Assembly (NCBI RefSeq): GCF_000179595.2
Contig: NZ_JH556653.1
Location: 628,495-692,494, forward strand
Length of the DNA stretch: 64,000 nt
Direction of reading: 5' to 3'
Source of the DNA: Acetivibrio cellulolyticus CD2
GTDB taxonomy: Bacteria > Bacillota > Clostridia > Acetivibrionales > Acetivibrionaceae
Shown piece after piece: positions 50,037 through 59,614 of the stretch (position 1 is its first letter; each line of letters starts with the position of its first letter). The translations under genes were made by a program, and so were the position numbers. The notes beneath the pieces were generated by a model. That model did not search any database. It was not told the origin of the DNA and worked only from the letters and a program-made list of their open reading frames with translations.

Positions 50037-51356
50037 TTAATCTTCAAGAATATACTTGTTTAGCATACCTTCGAGAACTTCCTGTCTTCCTGATACATTC
50101 TTAATACCATCAAGCTCTAAAGCATATTTTTCAAGCTCTTTAAAACCTACTTTTCCATTTACAATATCACTTCCAATACCGCTCTTATAGCTCTCGTACC
50201 TTTCATCAACAAACTTGTCAAACTTAGCATCGGAAACCATTTTATATGCTATTTTAAGCCCTTTTGCAAAAGCATCCATCCCGGCAATATGTGCATAGAA
50301 CAGGTCAATAGCTTCAAAAGATCCTCTTCTGACTTTAGCATCAAAATTAAGCCCTCCGGTTGTAAATCCGCCGGCCTTAAGTACTTCATACATAGCAAGG
50401 GTAGTATCGTAAATATTAGTTGGGAATTGATCAGTGTCCCATCCTAAAAGAAGATCACCCTGGTTTGCATCAATACTTCCAAGCACACCGTTAATTCTTG
50501 AAACCCTGAGTTCATGCTGGAAGGTATGAGCTGCAAGTGTAGCATGATTTGCTTCTATATTCATTTTGAAGTGGTTCTCCAGACCATAGGTCCTCAAGAA
50601 TCCTATAACGGTAGCTGTATCAAAGTCATACTGGTGCTTTGTAGGTTCCTTTGGCTTTGGTTCAATTAGAAATTGTCCTTTAAAGCCTATCTCTTTGGCA
50701 TAATCAACTGCCATTCCAAGGAACCTTCCCATATTGTCAAGCTCCAGCTTCATGTCAGTATTGAGTAAGGTTTCATAGCCTTCTCTTCCACCCCAGAATA
50801 CATAGTTCTGGCCTCCAAGTTCAAGGGTAATTTCCATAGCCTTTTTTACCTGAGCTGCTGCAAATGCAAATACATCTGCATTAGGAGAAGTGGAGGCGCC
50901 ATGAACAAATCTTGGGTTACCAAAGGCATTTGTTGTACCCCAGAGAAGTTTTACACTGCTTGTTTTCATATATTCTTTAATAAGTGCAACGATCTCATCA
51001 AGCCTTTTGTTGGTCTCCCTAAGCGTTGGAGCTTCAGGTGCAATATCCCTGTCATGAAAACAGAAAAATGGTACACCCAATTTTTCACACAGTTCAAAGT
51101 TAGCAGCCACTTTAGCCTTTGCAAGTTCCATTGGGTCTGATATGTTATCCCATGGTCTTACAGCAGTACCCACTCCAAATGGGTCTGAGCCTGTTCCCTG
51201 AAATGTATGCCAATATGCAACAGCAAATCTTAGGTGTTCCTTCATTGTTTTTCCGCCAATAACTTCATCCGGATTATAATATTTGAAGGCTAAAGGATTG
51301 TCGGAATCCTTCCCTTCATATTTGATTTTCGATACATTATTAAAATATTCCGCCAT
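50037..51356 (-). CDS. xylA: Xylose isomerase
   Basis: A 439-residue protein of the longer class II type. It begins with the usual [54 protein letters not shown] and [18 protein letters not shown] carry metal ligands; HDRDIAPE holds the catalytic His-Asp region, and [20 protein letters not shown] another metal site. It converts D-xylose to D-xylulose, which XylB (upstream gene) phosphorylates. Confidence 0.96.
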   Translation of the reverse strand: MAEYFNNVSKIKYEGKDSDNPLAFKYYNPDEVIGGKTMKEHLRFAVAYWHTFQGTGSDPFGVGTAVRPWDNISDPMELAKAKVAANFELCEKLGVPFFCFHDRDIAPEAPTLRETNKRLDEIVALIKEYMKTSSVKLLWGTTNAFGNPRFVHGASTSPNADVFAFAAAQVKKAMEITLELGGQNYVFWGGREGYETLLNTDMKLELDNMGRFLGMAVDYAKEIGFKGQFLIEPKPKEPTKHQYDFDTATVIGFLRTYGLENHFKMNIEANHATLAAHTFQHELRVSRINGVLGSIDANQGDLLLGWDTDQFPTNIYDTTLAMYEVLKAGGFTTGGLNFDAKVRRGSFEAIDLFYAHIAGMDAFAKGLKIAYKMVSDAKFDKFVDERYESYKSGIGSDIVNGKVGFKELEKYALELDGIKNVSGRQEVLEGMLNKYILED

Positions 51357-51463
51357 GCATATTGCCTCCTTATTTTTATTAATATATAAATTCTAAAATT
51401 ATCTTTTGAGGGTTTAGAATATAAACGATATTTGATGTCGCTTCTATTATTAAGAAAGTATCT

Positions 51464-52990
51464 TTACAGTATATCCGAAATGTCCGAAAAATCCTTTTTC
51501 AAAGAGTCATATAAACGTTTGTAAATATTATAAAACTTCGAGTATCTGGCATTAAGCTCCATATCCGCAACCTGCCTTGTATTTTCTTTTATTACTGCAT
51601 CACACGCTTCATTAATGCTGCTGTATATGCCTGTTCCTACTCCTGCCAAGAGTGCTACTCCTAGTGCCGGGCCTTCACTTGAATTTATGGTGATAATATC
51701 AGTCCCAAATATATCTGCCTGCATTTTTCTCCACAATTCACTCTTTCCGCCACCACCGGATGCTCTTACTTCAGAAACGTTAACTCCCATTTCTTTTATA
51801 ATTTCAAGGCAATCTTTAAGACTATATACAACGCCTTCCATAACTGACCTTAAAACGTCCTGTTTTTCATGCTTTGCCGTTAGTCCGAAAAATACACCCT
51901 TTGCATTAGGATCAAGATGTGGTGTTCTTTCTCCCATCAGATAAGGTAAATAGATGAGACCACTGCAGCCCGGAGTCACTTTTTCAGCTTCCTTATCCAT
52001 AATAATGTATGGATCTATTTTCATTAGCTCTGCAGTCCTTTTTTCTTCTATGCAAAAATTGTCGCGGAACCACTTAAGTGAAAGTCCGGCGCCTTGTGTA
52101 ACACCCATAATGTGCCAGGTATTCGGTACAGCATGACAAAAAGTATGAACTCTGCCTTTTGGATCAATAGTAACCTTTTCAGAGAATGCAAATACTACAC
52201 CTGAGGTTCCTATAGTTGATGACACAACCCCGGGTCTTACAATTCCATTACCAATAGCCCCTGCTGCCTGATCTCCTGCTCCACCTACTACAGGAGTTCC
52301 TTCCTTTAGCCCAGTTAATGAAGCAGCATGCTTATCCACTTTTCCACTAACTTCCTGGGACTCATAAAGACTTCCCAGCATGCTTTGATTAAGCCCTAGC
52401 TTACTTAAGACTTCATCACTCCACTTTCTCCCCGGTATATCCATAAACTGCATTCCACTTGCATCGGATACCTCTGTAGCAAATTCTCCTGTTAATTTAT
52501 ATCTTATGTAATCTTTAGGAAGAAGTATTTTATAAATCTTTTCAAAGATTTCGGGTTCATTGTTTTTAACCCACATAATCTTTGATGCTGTAAACCCAGT
52601 TAGTGCTGGGTTGGCTGTTATCTCTATCAGCCGTTCCTTCCCTACTATTGAAGTAATCTGATCACACTCGGCAAAACTTCTCTGATCGCACCATATAATT
52701 GCATTCCTAAGTACTTTGTGATCTTTATCCAGAAGAACAGCCCCGTGCATTTGACCTGACAGTCCGATTCCCTTAATGGAGGAAGCATCAATTCCGCTTT
52801 TTGAAATTACATGTTTGATTGATAAACGTGTTGCATTCCACCAATCTTCGGGGTCCTGTTCCGCCCATCCAATATAAGGTTGGTATAATGGATATTCCTC
52901 AAGGCTGCTTGCTATGGTATTTCCCAATTCATCATATAAAATCGTCTTTGTTCCTGATGTTCCTATATCTACTCCTAATAAATATGACAA
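51464..52990 (-). CDS. xylB: Xylulokinase
   Basis: About 508 residues. A TTG at 52990 is preferred as start because GGGGGA lies 6 nt before it and it gives the family opening SYLLGVDIGTSGTKTILYD; an ATG at 53005 is possible. FGGY-kinase motifs: GLSGQMHGAVLLD, GGAGDQAAGAIGNG, GTSGVVFAF and ASGGGGKSELWRKMQADIFG. It phosphorylates D-xylulose to xylulose 5-phosphate for the pentose pathway. It lies between the YesN-type regulator and xylA. Confidence 0.94.
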   Translation of the reverse strand: MSYLLGVDIGTSGTKTILYDELGNTIASSLEEYPLYQPYIGWAEQDPEDWWNATRLSIKHVISKSGIDASSIKGIGLSGQMHGAVLLDKDHKVLRNAIIWCDQRSFAECDQITSIVGKERLIEITANPALTGFTASKIMWVKNNEPEIFEKIYKILLPKDYIRYKLTGEFATEVSDASGMQFMDIPGRKWSDEVLSKLGLNQSMLGSLYESQEVSGKVDKHAASLTGLKEGTPVVGGAGDQAAGAIGNGIVRPGVVSSTIGTSGVVFAFSEKVTIDPKGRVHTFCHAVPNTWHIMGVTQGAGLSLKWFRDNFCIEEKRTAELMKIDPYIIMDKEAEKVTPGCSGLIYLPYLMGERTPHLDPNAKGVFFGLTAKHEKQDVLRSVMEGVVYSLKDCLEIIKEMGVNVSEVRASGGGGKSELWRKMQADIFGTDIITINSSEGPALGVALLAGVGTGIYSSINEACDAVIKENTRQVADMELNARYSKFYNIYKRLYDSLKKDFSDISDIL

Positions 52991-53013
52991 GCTGAATCCC
53001 CCCATATTTTCTT

Positions 53014-53751
53014 CTATTTTTTATATTTCTTCAAAACCTCAGAATAATTTTGATCGGTATATTTCTTAAAACACTTGCCAAAATAATTGGGATCCGGGAT
53101 ACCTACCATTTTTGCAGTTACATACATCATAGTTCCTTTTTTTGCGTAGTCTATAGCTTTTTCCATTCTGCATTCTATAAGATAATCAATAATATTAACC
53201 CCTGTTTCAGCTTTAAACAGCCTGCTCAAATAGCTTGAATTAAACCCGAAGGTATGAGCAATAAATGTTAAATCCAGATCTGACTGGATATAGTTTTCCA
53301 TTATATATGACTTTATTTTATTAACAGTATCTTTCTTATAAACAATAGGTTCTTCTATCTCAGCCTTTTTTGGCTTTGAATCGAGATCCTTTATGATCTT
53401 CAATAAAACTTCTCTAATATCTGCACGTACAATAGGTTTCAACAAATAATCACATACGCCAATTCCGATACATTGTCTTGCATATTCAAAATCACTGAAA
53501 GCAGTTAATATAATAATTTTTAAGTTTGGATAGCGGCTAATTGCCAGTTTTGAAAATTCAATCCCATCCATAAAAGGCATTTTAATATCTACAAACGCAA
53601 TATCGGGTAATACTTCTTCCATAGTATTGATAGCTTCAATACCACTTTCCGCTTCTCCTGCTACTTCAATCTTCAGATCTTCCCTTATTAAAATATTTTT
53701 CAGCAGGTTTCTGATCGGTTTTTCGTCATCAATAATCATTACCCTATACAT
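53014..53751 (-). CDS. YesN-type AraC-family response regulator
   Basis: A 245-residue protein with receiver (VMIIDDEKPIRNLL, acceptor Asp in IAFVDIKMPFMDG, Lys in YLLKPIVRADI) and a C-terminal AraC HTH pair (DLTFIAHTFGFNSSYLSRLF and MVGIPDPNYFGKCFKKYTD). It pairs with the YesM-type kinase 15 nt upstream. Embedded in the xylose operon, it probably activates it in response to extracellular sugar. Confidence 0.92.
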   Translation of the reverse strand: MYRVMIIDDEKPIRNLLKNILIREDLKIEVAGEAESGIEAINTMEEVLPDIAFVDIKMPFMDGIEFSKLAISRYPNLKIIILTAFSDFEYARQCIGIGVCDYLLKPIVRADIREVLLKIIKDLDSKPKKAEIEEPIVYKKDTVNKIKSYIMENYIQSDLDLTFIAHTFGFNSSYLSRLFKAETGVNIIDYLIECRMEKAIDYAKKGTMMYVTAKMVGIPDPNYFGKCFKKYTDQNYSEVLKKYKK

Positions 53752-53766
53752 TTACCAAGCCCCCCC

Positions 53767-55503
53767 TTATAACGGGATCTTAATGTCAACTAAACAGTAT
53801 TCGCCTTCTTCACTTTTGATTTCAAACACATCTTCCTCATCATAATAATATCTAATCCTGTCTATCGTACCTTTAAAGCCAAAGCTTTTTTTATTATCTT
53901 CATTCATTATTGAATTTATTTGTTCCAAGGTCATGCCAACTCCTGTATCATATACACCAATATGCAATATTCCAGCCTCAGCATAGACGGATATTTTTAT
54001 AATTCCTTTTTCTCCTTTTGGCCTGACACCATGATATATGCTATTTTCCACTAAAGGCTGAAGGATTAATTTTGGTACCTTAATATCAAGAAGATCTTCC
54101 TGCAGCTCATATTCATCCTCAAAAACATCCTGGTACCTTAATTTTTGTAGTTTCAAGTAATCCTTGACAATTGCAACTTCTTCCCGTATAGCGATTTCCT
54201 TGCTTCCCTTACTTAAAAATCTCCTGTAAAAGTTACCTAAAGTTTCAACAGCATCATATATCTCATCTGCAGATATCTCCAGTGCAAGGTCTGCAATGGT
54301 ACCTAAAGTGTTATAAAGGAAATGTGGATTTATTTGCTCCTGCAGTACCTCCAGCTCAGCTTTACGCATTGTTTTTTCCTTATACAATAGTTCCCTGATA
54401 ATTTGATTGATTTCAATAAGACGGCTGTTTTTCATCTTCAAGTCATTTTCTTTACTTTTTAACATATATTTATTTTCAATTTCATCTTTACCAAAACCAA
54501 GTCTTTCAACGTTCATAAACTGCATAAGCCTCTCAATTGGATTTGCAATAAAAACGAATATAAAAATGCCAATAATAATAAGACATAAGATGGATAAAAT
54601 CATTATCATAACAATTATGGCAATTGCTTGAGCTGAAATGTATCTAAAAAAAGGTACAGTTTCAATTTCACCTAAAACAAAAGGGGTATTAGGAACATGG
54701 TAGTATGATAATACTCTCGTAACACCAAACCCTTGTTTAATGTTTTGCTCAAATTCTTTTTTGCCGATATCCATCCTTTGGAAATCTTCAAACTTTTCAT
54801 TAAAGTCAAAAATATTTCTATTTTCTATAAAGTAGCCAAACTGTCTGTCATCACTTGTCATATCTTTAAATGAATTCTTAAGCATATCAATATTCAGGTT
54901 TACAGCAATAATTCCAATAGGTGTTTGGGTATCCAGATCGTTAATAATCCTTATAACGGATATTACTGTATCCCCTGATTTCCTTCGAAATGCACCGTCT
55001 CCATTAACTCTAATCACGTAAGATCCACGCTTTTCAAGTATTTCCTTCTTCCATAAAGGATTATATACAAGATTGGTATCAACATTTGTAACTTGTCTTG
55101 ATATATTAATATAATCTTTATAATCTTTAAAAACATATATGGAAGACACGTAGCTAAATTTATTGCTAATATCATACATAGCCATAATTGCATTATGATT
55201 AATTCTGGTTTTACCATCTCCCCTATCTCTCAAGTACTCAATTATATTACTATTGGTCATAATAAGCTGACTCATTGTACTTACAGCTTCGAATTCAACA
55301 TTAAGATTGTTTCCAATAGAAATCATAGTGTTATAGTTGCTCTCCAGAACATAATCCATCATGTTCTTTTTAACCAAAAAATTATAGATAAAGAAGAGCG
55401 AAACAATATACGTGATTATGAGAACCAAAAATAAGAATCTTATTTTATCTTTTAGTTTTCTGTTATAAAACCACCGAGTAATTCTTTCTATTTTTTTCTT
55501 CAT
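53767..55503 (-). CDS. YesM-type sensor histidine kinase
   Basis: About 578 residues starting at ATG 55503 (AAAGGGAG upstream; longer frames overlap the GH3 stop). TM1 is about 22-42 and TM2 about 290-312, enclosing a large extracellular sensor. HAMP follows (ANPIERLMQFMNVERLG). The histidine box is QEQINPHFLYNTLGTIADLA of the LytS/YesM class, with ATPase QPLVENSIYHGVRPKGEKG and DTGVGM. Such kinases sense sugars or sugar-loaded binding proteins; this one is inside the xylose transport operon. Confidence 0.92.
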   Translation of the reverse strand: MKKKIERITRWFYNRKLKDKIRFLFLVLIITYIVSLFFIYNFLVKKNMMDYVLESNYNTMISIGNNLNVEFEAVSTMSQLIMTNSNIIEYLRDRGDGKTRINHNAIMAMYDISNKFSYVSSIYVFKDYKDYINISRQVTNVDTNLVYNPLWKKEILEKRGSYVIRVNGDGAFRRKSGDTVISVIRIINDLDTQTPIGIIAVNLNIDMLKNSFKDMTSDDRQFGYFIENRNIFDFNEKFEDFQRMDIGKKEFEQNIKQGFGVTRVLSYYHVPNTPFVLGEIETVPFFRYISAQAIAIIVMIMILSILCLIIIGIFIFVFIANPIERLMQFMNVERLGFGKDEIENKYMLKSKENDLKMKNSRLIEINQIIRELLYKEKTMRKAELEVLQEQINPHFLYNTLGTIADLALEISADEIYDAVETLGNFYRRFLSKGSKEIAIREEVAIVKDYLKLQKLRYQDVFEDEYELQEDLLDIKVPKLILQPLVENSIYHGVRPKGEKGIIKISVYAEAGILHIGVYDTGVGMTLEQINSIMNEDNKKSFGFKGTIDRIRYYYDEEDVFEIKSEEGEYCLVDIKIPL

Positions 55504-55567
55504 GACTCCCTTTGGATCACTATCCTCACAATATACATTTAAACCTATATTATTTATGTCCGCATCT

Positions 55568-57685
55568 TTAATTAAATTCCAATTCAATTAGAATACTAAT
55601 GGGTTCTTTTCCTGTTAGTTCTACACTTCGTTTATCAGGTCCACACAAGCCTGCAAACAATGTAAACTTTTTACTATCCAATACTTTTTCTCCATCCAGG
55701 TTTACTACTTTTAAAGAATCAAACGGAATCCTCATAGAAACCTGTTTTTCTTCATTAGCTCCCAGACCAACTCTCATAAACGCGCACAGACTTGTATTTG
55801 TAACAGCATACATGGACTGCTCGTCTTTAATATAGGCCTGTACTACCTCTTCTACAGCAACGCTTCCTCTGTTTTGAAGGGTTACAGTTATGTAAATATC
55901 CTTTTCAATCTCTACAGTTCCCTTTATCTCCACGTGTTTTAATTCTACATCACCATAGGTCAAGCCGTATCCGAAGGGATACAACGGAGCTTCCTCTATA
56001 TAGCGGTAGGTCCTGTTTTTCATTGAGTAATCTGTAATTGGCGGTAAATTATCCAGGGATCTATAAAAAGTAACAGGTAATTTTCCAGATGGTGAAGCAT
56101 TTCCAAATAGGATATCTGCTACAGCTTTTCCTCCTCTTGCACCTGGATACCAGGTCAGTAAAATACCATTACAGTGTTCATGTGCATAGCTCAGGTTTAT
56201 TGCGCTCCCTGCCATAAGGCAAAGTACTGTTGGCTTTCCAGTAGCGACTATTTTCTCCAGAAGACTTTTTTGTACTTCAGGCAAATCCAAATCTTTTTTA
56301 TCTCCGGAGCCACCATTATTACCTTCATCCGATTGCTCTCCTTCAATGGTTTCATCAAGTCCCAGACATAAAACTACCAGATCACTATGTTCTGCTACAG
56401 TAACAGCCTCCGCAAGACGGTCATTTGCATATGCCAATACTTCAGTTCTGTCTTTAACCAACTCACACCCATTTGAATATAGTACTCTTACTTCATCTCC
56501 AACTTCATCCTGAATACCTTCGAGCAAAGTAATGTATCTGGAGGATGTTCCATGATAATTTCCTTTTAGCGCAATTCTGCTGTTTGCGTTTGGTCCAATT
56601 ACCCCAATCGTTTTTATAGCACCCTTGTTAATAGGTAAAATCCCATCATTTTTAAGCAGTACCGCACTTTTTCTGGCAGCCTCAATTGCCATTTCCTTGT
56701 GCTCACTACACTCAACAACCTCGTAAGGAATATTATCAAACTCACTACCTTCAAATAATCCCAGCTTAAATCTTGTTGTAAATATTCTCACAGCAGCTCT
56801 TGTAATATGCTCTTCTGTTATTAACCCTTCTTGCAGCGCTATAAGCAGCATTAAATACATGTTGCCGCAATTTAGATCACACCCTGCATCAATAGCCAAC
56901 GCTACAGACTCTTCGGGAGTTTTTGTCACCATATGGTCCGTGTGAAAATCTTTTATGGCCCAGCAGTCGGATACTACATGGCCCTCAAATCCCCACTTCT
57001 CCCTTAAAATATCACGGAGCAGAGTATAGCTTCCGCAGCAAGGCTCTCCGTTTGTTCTATTATATCCCCCCATAACTGCTTCAACTTTAGCATCTTTTAC
57101 ACATGTTTCAAATGCAGGCAAATAGGTTTCCCACAAATCCTTCTTTGTTACTTCTGCATTAAACCCATGGCGTAAATCCTCAGGACCGCTGTAAGCCGCA
57201 AAATGCTTTACACAGGCTGCTGTCATCATCACATCTTTATCTCCCTGCAGCCCTTTTATAAAGGCAACCCCCAATTTGCCGGAAAGAAACGGATCTTCTC
57301 CATATGTCTCATGACCTCTTCCCCATCTGGGATCCCTGAATATGTTTATATTAGGGGACCATATGGTAAGCCCTTTATAAATATCCCTATCTCCATGCTT
57401 TGAACTTTCGTTATATTTTGCTCTGGCTTCTATGGCAATTGCATTTGCAATTTTCATCAGGAATTCATCATCAAACATTGCGGCGAGACCAATTGCCTGT
57501 GGAAAAACAGTGGCAGTCCCGGCACGTGCAACTCCGTGTAAAGCCTCATTCCACCAGTTATATGCAGGAATTCCGAGCCGTTCAATAGCCGGAGAATTGT
57601 AGGTAAGCTGGCTTGCCTTCTCCTCCAGTGTCATTTGCGCTACTAACTCTTCAGCCTTTTTTTTATAGAAAGTATTTGGTTTCAT
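55568..57685 (-). CDS. GH3 beta-xylosidase/beta-glucosidase
   Basis: About 705 residues from ATG at 57685 (GGGAG 8 nt upstream; 57691 is an alternative). No signal peptide, so intracellular. The GH3 N-domain has YNWWNEALHGVARAGTATVF, FPQAIGLAAMFD, WSPNINIFRDPRWGRGHETY and the nucleophile Asp in VVSDCWAIKDF. The second domain has VIGPNANSR and LVVLCLGLDETIEGEQSD; a fibronectin-like domain closes it (LQNRGSVAVEEVVQAYI). The SDCWA form fits beta-xylosidases. It likely splits imported xylo-oligosaccharides to xylose. Exact specificity is inferred from the operon. Confidence 0.92.
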   Translation of the reverse strand: MKPNTFYKKKAEELVAQMTLEEKASQLTYNSPAIERLGIPAYNWWNEALHGVARAGTATVFPQAIGLAAMFDDEFLMKIANAIAIEARAKYNESSKHGDRDIYKGLTIWSPNINIFRDPRWGRGHETYGEDPFLSGKLGVAFIKGLQGDKDVMMTAACVKHFAAYSGPEDLRHGFNAEVTKKDLWETYLPAFETCVKDAKVEAVMGGYNRTNGEPCCGSYTLLRDILREKWGFEGHVVSDCWAIKDFHTDHMVTKTPEESVALAIDAGCDLNCGNMYLMLLIALQEGLITEEHITRAAVRIFTTRFKLGLFEGSEFDNIPYEVVECSEHKEMAIEAARKSAVLLKNDGILPINKGAIKTIGVIGPNANSRIALKGNYHGTSSRYITLLEGIQDEVGDEVRVLYSNGCELVKDRTEVLAYANDRLAEAVTVAEHSDLVVLCLGLDETIEGEQSDEGNNGGSGDKKDLDLPEVQKSLLEKIVATGKPTVLCLMAGSAINLSYAHEHCNGILLTWYPGARGGKAVADILFGNASPSGKLPVTFYRSLDNLPPITDYSMKNRTYRYIEEAPLYPFGYGLTYGDVELKHVEIKGTVEIEKDIYITVTLQNRGSVAVEEVVQAYIKDEQSMYAVTNTSLCAFMRVGLGANEEKQVSMRIPFDSLKVVNLDGEKVLDSKKFTLFAGLCGPDKRSVELTGKEPISILIELEFN

Positions 57686-57698
57686 GTGCATTTCTCCC

Positions 57699-58589
57699 TT
57701 AGCCTTTAACTGCACCGGCAGTCAAACTTTTTTGTATTTTTGTACTCATAAATGAGTATAGCATCAAAGTTGGAAATGTTGCAATAACCAGCGCAGCTCC
57801 AATAGGTCCCCACTTGGTGGTATGTGCACCGGATAATGTTTGAATACCTACAGATAATGTTCTGAATTTGGCATCATCAATAAAGATATTGGCAAACATA
57901 AGCTCATTCCAGGCTGATAAAAATGTAAAAATAGCAACTGTAGAAAGTGCAGGCTTCATAAGAGGCAGAATAATCCTGAAAAAGATTCCGTATACACTGC
58001 ACCCGTCAATACATGCTGCCTCTTCCAGTTCTTTGGGAATATTTACAATAAAACCACTGCATATCATAATTGACATGGAAAGTCCAAAAGCGGTATAAGG
58101 TATTATCAATGCCTGATAGGAATCTGTCATTTTTAACTTATCCAGTATTAGAAATACGGGCAAAATTGCTGCATGTATTGGAACGGTAAGACCAAGCATA
58201 ATAATATTGTTAACTGTCTTTCTTCCTTTCCATACAAGCCTTGTTAACGCATATGTAGCCATTAGAGCAATTACCAGAGTTAATATAATAGTAATACTTG
58301 ATACAATAACACTGTTTAGAAAATAAAGAGCCATATTACCTTTAGTTAAAGCGTTTAGATAGTTTTCCCATAACCATTTCTTCGGCAGCCCTATAATATT
58401 GTCACCAAAAATCTCCTTATTACTTTTAAGTGAAAATGTAAACATCCAGTACAGTGGAAAAATATTAATTAATGCCCATAAACCTAAAACTGTATATGTC
58501 AGAATTCCACCTACAGTTGCTTTTTTTCTTGTTTTTACTTTAAAGGAGGTTTGAATCCCACCTGGTGTTACTTTAATATCTGTATCCAA
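57699..58589 (-). CDS. Sugar ABC transporter permease (MalG-like)
   Basis: About 296 residues from a TTG at 58589, with GGAGGAGG 6 nt upstream and 1 nt after the previous stop. It has six membrane segments, and the permease EAA loop is EELEEAACIDGCSVYGIFFR followed by IILPLMKPAL. LYWMFTFSLKSNKEIFGDN near the N-terminus is typical of CUT1 MalG-type permeases. It partners with the frameshifted permease gene upstream and the binding protein; the ATPase is not encoded here and is probably a shared MsmK-type protein. Confidence 0.92.
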   Translation of the reverse strand: MDTDIKVTPGGIQTSFKVKTRKKATVGGILTYTVLGLWALINIFPLYWMFTFSLKSNKEIFGDNIIGLPKKWLWENYLNALTKGNMALYFLNSVIVSSITIILTLVIALMATYALTRLVWKGRKTVNNIIMLGLTVPIHAAILPVFLILDKLKMTDSYQALIIPYTAFGLSMSIMICSGFIVNIPKELEEAACIDGCSVYGIFFRIILPLMKPALSTVAIFTFLSAWNELMFANIFIDDAKFRTLSVGIQTLSGAHTTKWGPIGAALVIATFPTLMLYSFMSTKIQKSLTAGAVKG

Positions 58590-58590
58590 T

Positions 58591-59473
58591 TTAATCCTCC
58601 TCCGTCCTAAAAGCTTTTTTAATGACTGCTGCAAACAAGAAACATAACGCAATTATCAAAATTGCAATTGCACTTCCAAACCCATACCGATTCCTGTTAA
58701 AAATCATAGATACCATCAAGGTGCTTGGAACTTCACTGGCTTTAGCAGGTCCACCATTTGTTAATACGTATATTAAATCAAATGCCTTTAAAGAACCCGT
58801 TACTGCAAAAATTACGCAAACTTTTATAATAGGCTTTATCATTGGAATAATAATATACCTTGCAATCTGTCCTTCTGTTGCACCCTCAACCTTAGCAGCC
58901 TCTCTAAGTTCAGGTGAAATGGATTTAATCCCGGCATACATGAGAAGCATATGATATCCCACATACTGCCATATAATAGGTATAAACACTGCAATCAGTG
59001 CAGTCTTTTGGTCTCCAAGCCAGGTCTTCGCATACTTTCCAAGTCCTATAGCATGAAGTCCCACATTCACTATACCATATTCTGGGTTGTAAATCTTAAG
59101 CCATAATTGTCCTATAACTACAGTAGATATTAATACAGGCAGAAAAAAAAATTGCTACAAAAAACTTTTCTCCTTTTACTCCTTTTGCAAGTAGTAAAGC
59201 CAAACCAAGGGATATAGGAAGCTGAATGAATACCGACAAAACTGCAAGAAGTAAAGCATTTAGTAAGGTTTTTGGGAATCCCGCTACCGGACTTGTAAAT
59301 AATTCTATATAGTTTTCTAATCCTATAAAGCTTGGCTGATTAATCCCGTCCCATCTTAAAAGGCTATAATAGCCTGACATAAAAATCGGCATAATAATGA
59401 TTACTGCAAATAATAACAACGCTGGGAATATAAATAATATTATGGCCAATTTATTTTGCCTTACAGATTCCAT
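58591..59473 (-). pseudogene. Sugar ABC transporter permease (MalF-like), frameshifted at T9
   Basis: Start at 59473 (GGGGGG upstream; ATG also at 59476) encodes MESVRQNKLAIILFIFPALL and the first membrane segments to about residue 110. It then enters nine T (plus-strand A9, 59143-59151) and goes out of frame, stopping at 59096. With eight T the protein continues FFLPVLISTVVIGQLWLKIY into a second open frame ending at 58591, which holds the EAA loop ELREAAKVEGATEGQIARYI. The restored length (about 293) is normal for a CUT1 permease. Transcriptional slippage at T9 could restore some protein; otherwise transport is lost, or the extra T is an error. Confidence 0.85.
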
Positions 59474-59614
59474 CATAACCCCCCATTCATATTTTGTTTA
59501 AATAATCAAACCTTCCAAACATTAAATAGTTCACTATTCTTCTATTCTTTGAATATGGCAGCGATTCATTTCTGGATACCACTGCCATATTCATGTTTGA
59601 AAGGTTCGATTTAC

